Below are positions 32,030-36,377 of a stretch of 36,377 bases of DNA, piece by piece; within the stretch, counting starts at the first letter, position 1, and each line of letters begins with the position of its first letter. The notes beneath the pieces are model-generated. The model had not been told where the DNA came from and searched no databases. It saw only the letters and a list, made by a program, of their open reading frames with translations. Both the position numbers and the translations under genes were made by a program. Origin of the DNA: Clostridiales bacterium (GTDB taxonomy: Bacteria > Bacillota > Clostridia > Christensenellales > Borkfalkiaceae); NCBI GenBank assembly GCA_022508265.1, contig JAFLVP010000017.1, forward strand, positions 1 to 36,377, in the 5' to 3' direction.

Positions 32030-32058
32030 AAGCCCGACGGCAAATACCGTCGGGCTTT
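32030..32058. terminator. Bidirectional terminator between convergent genes
   Basis: An 11-bp stem, AAGCCCGACGG (32030-32040) with CCGTCGGGCTT (32047-32057), and loop CAAATA. T-rich sequence follows on both strands. The stem top resembles the terminator at 17649. Confidence 0.88.
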
Positions 32059-32063
32059 AATTA

Positions 32064-33140
32064 TCAATATATAACCTTTTCTATAACGCCGCCGCCGAGG
32101 CAGGCTGTCTCGTCATAGAATACCGCGTATTGCCCTTCGGTTACGGCGCGTTGAGGTTCGGCAAATTCAACTTTTGCCCCGCCGTCCGTAAGGAGAAGTT
32201 TCACGGCCTGTTCGGGTTGACGGTATCTGAATTTTGCGGTGCAATTTATCGTTAGTTGAGGCATATATCCTATCCAATTGAGGTTTGACACCTCGCAAGC
32301 CCTGGAATAGAGGGGGCTTTCGTCGCCGTGTGAAACATATAAAATGTTGTTCTGTATATCTTTTTTCACGACGAACCATCGGCCTTCTTCGCCGCGTACA
32401 CCACCCAAATCGAGCCCTTTGCGCTGACCTATTGTGTAGTACATAAGACCTATGTGTTCGCCGACTACTTTGTTATCGAGCGTTCTTATCTCGCCCGACT
32501 GTGCAGGAAGATAATTTTGCAAAAATTTACGGAAGTTTCGCTCGCCGATAAAGCAGATACCCGTAGAGTCCTTTTTGCCCGCCGTGGCAAGATTGTTCTC
32601 GAGCGCAATTTTTCTGACTTCCGACTTGTCGAGGTCGGCAAGCGGAAAGATTACGTTTTTAAGCTGCTCCTCGCGCACCTGATTTAAAAAATAGGTCTGA
32701 TCCTTGCCGTTATCCTTGGCTTTCAAAAGTCGGGTCTTTCCGTTTTTATGTTCAATTCCGCAGTAGTGGCCCGTAGCAATATAGTCCGCGCCCATACTCA
32801 TAGCGTACTCGCGGAAAGGTCCGAACTTTATCTCGCGGTTGCACAAAACGTCGGGGTTGGGGGTTCTGCCCGCCTTGTACTCGGAAAGGAAGTATGAGAA
32901 CACCCTATCTTGGTACTGCTCGGCAAAGTTTACCGAGTAGTAGGGGATATCCAGCGCGGCGCAAACCCTTCTGACGTCGGCATAGTCTCCGTCCGCCGTA
33001 CACGCGCCGTCCTTATCGTCCTCTTCCCAGTTCATCATAAAAAGACCTATTACGTTGTAACCCTGCCGTTTAAGAAGATATGCGGCAACCGAAGAATCTA
33101 CTCCTCCGCTCATCCCCACGACAACTGTTTTCTGCGACAT
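32064..33140 (-). CDS. mnmA: tRNA-specific 2-thiouridylase MnmA
   Basis: 358 residues. It installs sulfur at U34 of Lys, Glu and Gln tRNAs. The PP-loop reads GMSGGVDSS (9-17). The two catalytic cysteines are C100 (NPDVLCNREIKFG) and C196 (STGICFIGER). GHYCGIEH binds tRNA and the C-terminal beta-barrel ends FYDETACLGGGVIEKV. It is a single leftward gene with its own promoter, which shares its -35 box with tRNA-Arg. Confidence 0.97.
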   Translation of the reverse strand: MSQKTVVVGMSGGVDSSVAAYLLKRQGYNVIGLFMMNWEEDDKDGACTADGDYADVRRVCAALDIPYYSVNFAEQYQDRVFSYFLSEYKAGRTPNPDVLCNREIKFGPFREYAMSMGADYIATGHYCGIEHKNGKTRLLKAKDNGKDQTYFLNQVREEQLKNVIFPLADLDKSEVRKIALENNLATAGKKDSTGICFIGERNFRKFLQNYLPAQSGEIRTLDNKVVGEHIGLMYYTIGQRKGLDLGGVRGEEGRWFVVKKDIQNNILYVSHGDESPLYSRACEVSNLNWIGYMPQLTINCTAKFRYRQPEQAVKLLLTDGGAKVEFAEPQRAVTEGQYAVFYDETACLGGGVIEKVIY

Positions 33141-33168
33141 TTTTTCCTCTTTTTAAGAAATTAAAATA

Positions 33169-33197
33169 ATTATATCACGCTTAAATACTATTTGCAA
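33169..33197 (-). promoter_or_regulatory. Promoter of mnmA
   Basis: On the minus strand TTGCAA (33192-33197), a 17-bp spacer and TATAAT (33169-33174). The -35 hexamer is its own reverse complement and is shared with the rightward tRNA promoter. Confidence 0.65.
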
Positions 33198-33219
33198 TTA
33201 TTTTGAATTATGGTATAAT
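33192..33219 (+). promoter_or_regulatory. Promoter of tRNA-Arg
   Basis: TTGCAA (33192-33197), a 16-bp spacer and TATAAT (33214-33219), 40 bp before the mature tRNA 5' end. Confidence 0.7.
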
Positions 33220-33259
33220 GATAGCGCTTATTAAAATTAAATCCGCATTTTTATTATTT

Positions 33260-33337
33260 ACACCCGTAGCTCAGTGGATAGAGCACCGCCCTCCGGAGGC
33301 GGGTTTTGCGCAGGTTCGACTCCTGTCGGGTGTACCA
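33260..33337 (+). tRNA. tRNA-Arg (CCG)
   Basis: A complete cloverleaf with encoded CCA. Acceptor stem ACACCCG/CGGGTGT, discriminator A, anticodon stem CCGCC/GGCGG and loop CTCCGGA give anticodon CCG (Arg). The last 19 bases are repeated exactly at 33477-33495. Confidence 0.95.
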
Positions 33338-33495
33338 AATGCGGCGAACATGCTTTTGCGTGTTTGCCGCATTTGTATATAGCCCGAACCTGTGAGAACC
33401 TGCCGTTCGTGCGAGCGCCAGACGGCGCGAAGCTTTGCGCACTTTATTGTAAAAAAGTTCAGATAATGATGCGCAAACTCCTGTCGGGTGTACCA
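33319..33495 (+). repeat. Direct repeat of the tRNA-Arg 3' end (att-like scar)
   Basis: ACTCCTGTCGGGTGTACCA occurs at 33319-33337, inside tRNA-Arg, and again at 33477-33495. The copies enclose 139 bp. A factor-independent terminator follows the second copy by three bases, as if it originally followed the tRNA. This is the pattern left by integration of a mobile element into a tRNA 3' end, here reduced to a short remnant without integrase. A 17-bp stem (33337-33353 with 33358-33374) lies just after the intact tRNA. Confidence 0.8.
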
Positions 33496-33498
33496 TCA

Positions 33499-33540
33499 AA
33501 AACCCAAGACGAACGAAAGTTCGGGTTGGGTTTTCTTTTT
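33499..33540 (+). terminator. Terminator downstream of the tRNA-Arg repeat
   Basis: AAAACCCAA (33499-33507) pairs with TTGGGTTTT (33526-33534) and, inside, CGAAC (33510-33514) with GTTCG (33519-33523) around a GAAA loop. CTTTTT follows. Confidence 0.85.
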
Positions 33541-33643
33541 GCGGACAAGTAATGATAATAACTGACAAAGCAATAAGATTGCTTAAAACCTTGAAAAACA
33601 CAGCAGATTGTGATAAAATAAAAAAAGTTAAAAGTTTTTTATA

Positions 33644-33907
33644 AAAACCTTTAAGTTTGCCCAAAATCCGCTCTATATAAAAGTACAAAAACAAAGTTTC
33701 TTCCGGCAAAAATCTTCGAGACGTCGGAGTATAATAAGCCGAGAGTTGAAGCTGGTGCGGGGCAAAGCGCTGTATAGCCACGAAACGTGCGACTATTTTA
33801 AAGAGCATGTCAAGCTTTTCACACAAAAACAAATTGGCGCCTTATGCGGAGTGTCCGAGCAAAGCGCAAGCTGCACGATAAAAAATTTTAAGGAAAAAAT
33901 CAACAGT
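33644..33907 (+). pseudogene. Probable remnant of a transposase-like helix-turn-helix C-terminus
   Basis: An open frame in phase with the next gene but without a credible start reads ALYSHETCDYFKEH, then FTQKQIGALCGVSEQSAS and TIKNFKEKI before the next ATG. The second part looks like the helix-turn-helix tail of REP-associated (Y1, RAYT-type) transposases, where LSxxEIGELFG is followed by a serine-rich recognition helix. Nothing of the catalytic HUH domain is present, so it is a fragment if the reading is right. The same stretch also serves as the leader of the ThiC-like gene, with a TATAAT at 33731. Chance similarity is possible. Confidence 0.35.
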
Positions 33908-35077
33908 ATGAAGATAGTTATAGGCAATGTAAAAAGAGAAAAGAAGCTGCTTGCGGGCGACGGGCAATATCCGAGAGTTTTGGCAAGCGTAGGCATAAGC
34001 AGAGAGGAGGATTGCATACAAACCGAGGTGCAAAAGGCAAAGCTTGCACAAAAATACGGCGCAGACATCGTAATAGACCACACCTTGACGCCTAAAAATT
34101 ATGATGTGCAAAAACAAATTATCGAAGAAACCGACATACCCGTATCCTCTATCGCCGTTTACGACGTGGCGGCAAAAGCTCGTTACGGGGAGAGGGATTG
34201 TTTTACGGAAACAGACGTTTTAAACGGTATTGAACAAAAAGCAAAGCTCGGCATCGATATGATGACAATTCATGCAAGCTGTCTGAAAAAAGACCTGCTA
34301 TACTTTGAAAAAAGCAACCGTGTTATTCCGTGCACCAGCCGGGGCGGAACAATGGTTTTGGAGAACATACAGAAAACGGGCTGTGAAAACTTTTATTTTA
34401 CGTATTTTGATAAGATACTTGAAATTGCCAAAGCATACGGCGTTACGTTGAGTTTGGGTGCAGTTTATCGTCCGGCCAACATATACGATGCGGTACACGA
34501 AAATACAATGTACTGGGAAGAAATACGCCGCAATGCGGATTTGGTTGCGATGGCAAAAGAAAAGGGCGTCGCATGCATAGTGGAAGGAATCGGGCATTGT
34601 CCTGTCAATTTGATACCCGAAGTGGTCAAAAAATCCAAAGCCGTCTGCAAAGCCCCCTACAGGGTGCTTACGGTATCGACAGACAGCGCGTTGGGGTTTG
34701 ACCACGTATCTTCCGCAATCGCCGCGGCAACGGCGGTTGCGGCAGGCGCCGATTTCGTTACGGCAGTCTCCAGATCGGAGCATTTGGGGTTGCCTTCTCA
34801 CGACGACTTAAAAGAAGCAGTTATAAGTGCAAAAATCGCGGCACACAGCGGATATATTGCACGAACGGGCGATATTGGTTTGGATTACTCAATGGCAAAA
34901 GAGAGAAGTATAGTTGGTTGCCGCGGAACAATGCAGGCGGCTATAGTGCCGGAAATGACGAAAGAGGCATTACAAAGATATAAAGCAGACGAAACAAAAA
35001 AATGTACAATGTGCGGTGATTTCTGCGCCCTGTTTGCAAGCGATAATATCAGAGGGAAAAATGCAAGAAAAGATTAA
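33908..35077 (+). CDS. Divergent ThiC-family radical SAM protein
   Basis: 389 residues, shorter than usual ThiC. ThiC makes the thiamine pyrimidine HMP-P from AIR; the paralogues BzaA, BzaB and BzaF make benzimidazoles for cobamides. Family landmarks are MTIHA (119-123), SRGG (144-147), EGIGHCP (226-232), SEHLGLP (290-296), KIAAH (309-313) and a C-terminal cluster motif C366-x2-C369-x3-C373. The two histidines H230 and H292 match metal-ligand positions. The ThiC block with GDGLRPG reads GAVYRPA here and EGPGHVP reads EGIGHCP. No TPP riboswitch or other thiamine gene is seen. The ATG at 33908 with AAGGA upstream is the likely start. Product unknown. Confidence 0.8.
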   Translation: MKIVIGNVKREKKLLAGDGQYPRVLASVGISREEDCIQTEVQKAKLAQKYGADIVIDHTLTPKNYDVQKQIIEETDIPVSSIAVYDVAAKARYGERDCFTETDVLNGIEQKAKLGIDMMTIHASCLKKDLLYFEKSNRVIPCTSRGGTMVLENIQKTGCENFYFTYFDKILEIAKAYGVTLSLGAVYRPANIYDAVHENTMYWEEIRRNADLVAMAKEKGVACIVEGIGHCPVNLIPEVVKKSKAVCKAPYRVLTVSTDSALGFDHVSSAIAAATAVAAGADFVTAVSRSEHLGLPSHDDLKEAVISAKIAAHSGYIARTGDIGLDYSMAKERSIVGCRGTMQAAIVPEMTKEALQRYKADETKKCTMCGDFCALFASDNIRGKNARKD

Positions 35078-35618
35078 AACCAAAGAGCAAAGCAAAAACA
35101 AGATTTTAGCGTTGGACTTAAACCGTGTCCCCGAAATTTTCGTCGACAAGACGGATAAAAAAAGTATGCTTGAGTTTTTTGCGAAGAATACGGAGGAATT
35201 GTATATCGTAAGGGACGCAGAACACAGCAACAGTGCGTACTTTTACGTTCGTTCAGCTGACGAGTGCTTTGAAAAAGCACAAAACTTTTCGGGTCGGGTT
35301 ATTGTCGCCGTTTCCATTCATACGTATAAAAATAAACTGCTGTTGGGGGCGGTTGAAATTGCGGGCACGTCTGTACGGATTTGCGCAACTACCGATAGCA
35401 ATTTAGACCACCGTACAATGTATCACGGGAAAGCAGAATTTGAGCTTTCTACGGACATTTTCGACAAACGGTTATCCGATATTCCGGAATTTGATTTTTT
35501 ATACGATTATATTATTTCGCACCGTATAGACGGCTATACGGTTGAATTTACGATATATGATAGGCCGGTAGGACCCAAAAAGCAAAAAATCATTATCAAC
35601 GAGATAAGAAACTACTAA
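35061..35618 (+). CDS. Unknown protein encoded with the ThiC-like gene
   Basis: 185 residues, overlapping the ThiC-like gene by 17 bp with an AGAGGG site, so the two are a coupled pair. No signal peptide or membrane helix. After a Lys-rich start, residues 25-60 hold FVDKTDKKSMLEFFAKNTEELYIVRD, then VIVAVSIHTYKNKLLLGAVEIAG, RICATTDSNLDHRTMYHGKAEFE and a C-terminal DFLYDYIISHRIDGYTVEFTIYDRPVGP. I recognise no family. The His-Arg-Thr-Met-Tyr stretch and the conserved-looking aromatic C-terminus suggest an enzyme or ligand-binding fold. Its partner implies a role in the same pathway. Confidence 0.75.
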   Translation: MQEKIKTKEQSKNKILALDLNRVPEIFVDKTDKKSMLEFFAKNTEELYIVRDAEHSNSAYFYVRSADECFEKAQNFSGRVIVAVSIHTYKNKLLLGAVEIAGTSVRICATTDSNLDHRTMYHGKAEFELSTDIFDKRLSDIPEFDFLYDYIISHRIDGYTVEFTIYDRPVGPKKQKIIINEIRNY

Positions 35619-35651
35619 ATGACAACAATTCGGTGAATTAAAATTGAAAAC

Positions 35652-35675
35652 GGCGGCTCGCTCCGCTATTTTTTA
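35652..35675 (+). terminator. Weak terminator after the ThiC-like operon
   Basis: GCGG (35653-35656) pairs with CCGC (35663-35666), extended by a G-T pair, followed by TATTTTTTAA. The stem is short. Confidence 0.4.
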
Positions 35676-35754
35676 ACTAAAAATTTATGAAAAAGAATGA
35701 TTTAATGTTAACTTGTGAATTTGGTTGCGCAGAGTGCAATTTGTGCGTAAGATG

Positions 35755-35783
35755 TTGACAACGGTATTTGTCTATGGTATATT
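35755..35783 (+). promoter_or_regulatory. Promoter of serC
   Basis: TTGACA (35755-35760), 17-bp spacer and TATATT (35778-35783), giving an 80-nt leader. The leader can form ATGATAAA/TTTATCAT and ACGTTCA/TGAACGT stems; neither has a terminator T-run. Confidence 0.75.
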
Positions 35784-35869
35784 TATGAGGAATGATAAAT
35801 ATCGATTTTATCATAAAAACGTTCATTAAAACAAAAAAAATACAACCGTGAACGTAAAGGAGACGAAAT

Positions 35870-36377
35870 ATGTCAGATGGAAGAATTTACAACTTTTCCG
35901 CGGGTCCCGCAGTGCTTCCCGAAGAGGTTCTGCGCGAGGCGGCAGCGGAGATGATGAACTACAGGGGTTGCGGCATGTCCGTAATGGAGATGAGCCACCG
36001 CTCCAAGATGTTCGACGACATCATCAATGAAACCGAGCAGGATTTGAGAGAGCTTTTAAAGGTTCCCGCAAACTACAAAATTCTGTTCCTGCAGGGCGGC
36101 GCAACGCAGCAGTTTGCGGCAGTTCCCATGAACCTTATGAAAAAGGGCGTAGCCGACTACATTGTTACCGGCCGCTGGGCAAAGAAGGCGTACGAAGAGG
36201 CGCAGTTGTACGGAAAAGCAAACAAAATAGCTTCGTCCGAGGATAAGAATTTCACTTATATTCCCGACTGCTCCGATTTACCCATCAGCAAGGACGCGGA
36301 CTACGTATATATCTGCGAAAATAACACCATCTACGGCACGAAGTTCTGGCAGCTTCCCAACACCAAGGGCAAGCTTC
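35870..36377 (+). CDS. serC: Phosphoserine aminotransferase, 5' part
   Basis: The first 169 codons run off the window. SerC converts 3-phosphohydroxypyruvate and glutamate to phosphoserine, the second step of serine synthesis. YNFSAGPAVLPEEVL, NYRGCGMSVMEMSHRS and the FLQGGATQQFAAVPMNL PLP-binding block are typical, and the cut end YICENNTIYGTKFW is the conserved substrate region. An AAGGAGA site precedes the ATG. The PLP lysine lies beyond the edge. Confidence 0.96.
   Translation, partial: MSDGRIYNFSAGPAVLPEEVLREAAAEMMNYRGCGMSVMEMSHRSKMFDDIINETEQDLRELLKVPANYKILFLQGGATQQFAAVPMNLMKKGVADYIVTGRWAKKAYEEAQLYGKANKIASSEDKNFTYIPDCSDLPISKDADYVYICENNTIYGTKFWQLPNTKGKL

Noticed and set aside
33772-33795. 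Segment resembling part of a cobalamin riboswitch (AGCCACGAAACGTGCG)
   Set aside because: The rest of the cobalamin aptamer core, including the GGTG-AAATCC block, is missing upstream.
1-36377. CRISPR arrays, complete insertion sequences or prophage genes
   Set aside because: No spaced direct-repeat array, no intact transposase or integrase and no phage structural genes are visible.

Overview
The window comes from an endospore-forming, low-to-moderate GC Firmicute of the Clostridia type. The evidence is spoIIR, the sleB-ypeB germination pair, yyaC, a soj/spo0J-type partition pair, a Firmicute-order block (yaaO-tmk-holB-ricT-trmN6-rsmI) and a GTP-type PEP carboxykinase. Several proteins of unknown function resemble ones I associate with uncultured gut Clostridia (Christensenellales-like), but that placement is inference.

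Layout. (1) 1-303: a leftward tRNA operon, Val-Gly-Cys (Cys cut by the window edge). (2) 508-4009: rightward sporulation and germination genes spoIIR, sleB and ypeB. (3) 4086-8040: leftward ftsH-parA-parB. (4) 8041-8926: an 886-bp gene-free region with three perfect DnaA boxes in one orientation and two near-consensus parS sites, the best oriC candidate here. (5) 8927-11468: yyaC (+), then leftward rsmG, a YpsA-like SLOG gene and a CrtO-like membrane protein. (6) 11800-16603: dnaN-rpmH-rnpA-yidD-yidC-jag, then a preQ1-I riboswitch and queT. (7) 16863-21314: a duplicated-domain lipoprotein, pckG with an operator-like inverted repeat, and small genes of unknown function. (8) 21485-31485: an aminotransferase, greA-lysS, yaaO-tmk-holB-ricT, ferredoxin, trmN6-rsmI and a DUF697 protein. 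(9) 31649-33140: a small unknown gene and mnmA. (10) 33192-35618: tRNA-Arg(CCG) with a duplicated 3' end, a probable transposase remnant, and a two-gene operon of a divergent ThiC-like protein and an unknown partner. (11) 35755-end: the start of serC.

How it fits together. Genes left of about 8.2 kb in the ftsH-parAB block run left and the dnaN block runs right, as expected around a replication origin. ParA, ParB and the parS sites would segregate that origin. dnaA, recF and gyrB do not accompany dnaN, which sits directly before rpmH, so this origin region is rearranged compared with Bacillus. The least explained items are the ThiC-like operon beside a scarred tRNA gene, a short C-rich motif found in four intergenic gaps, a YpeB with a 172-residue lysine-rich head, a YidC with a very large loop, and the pckG operator.
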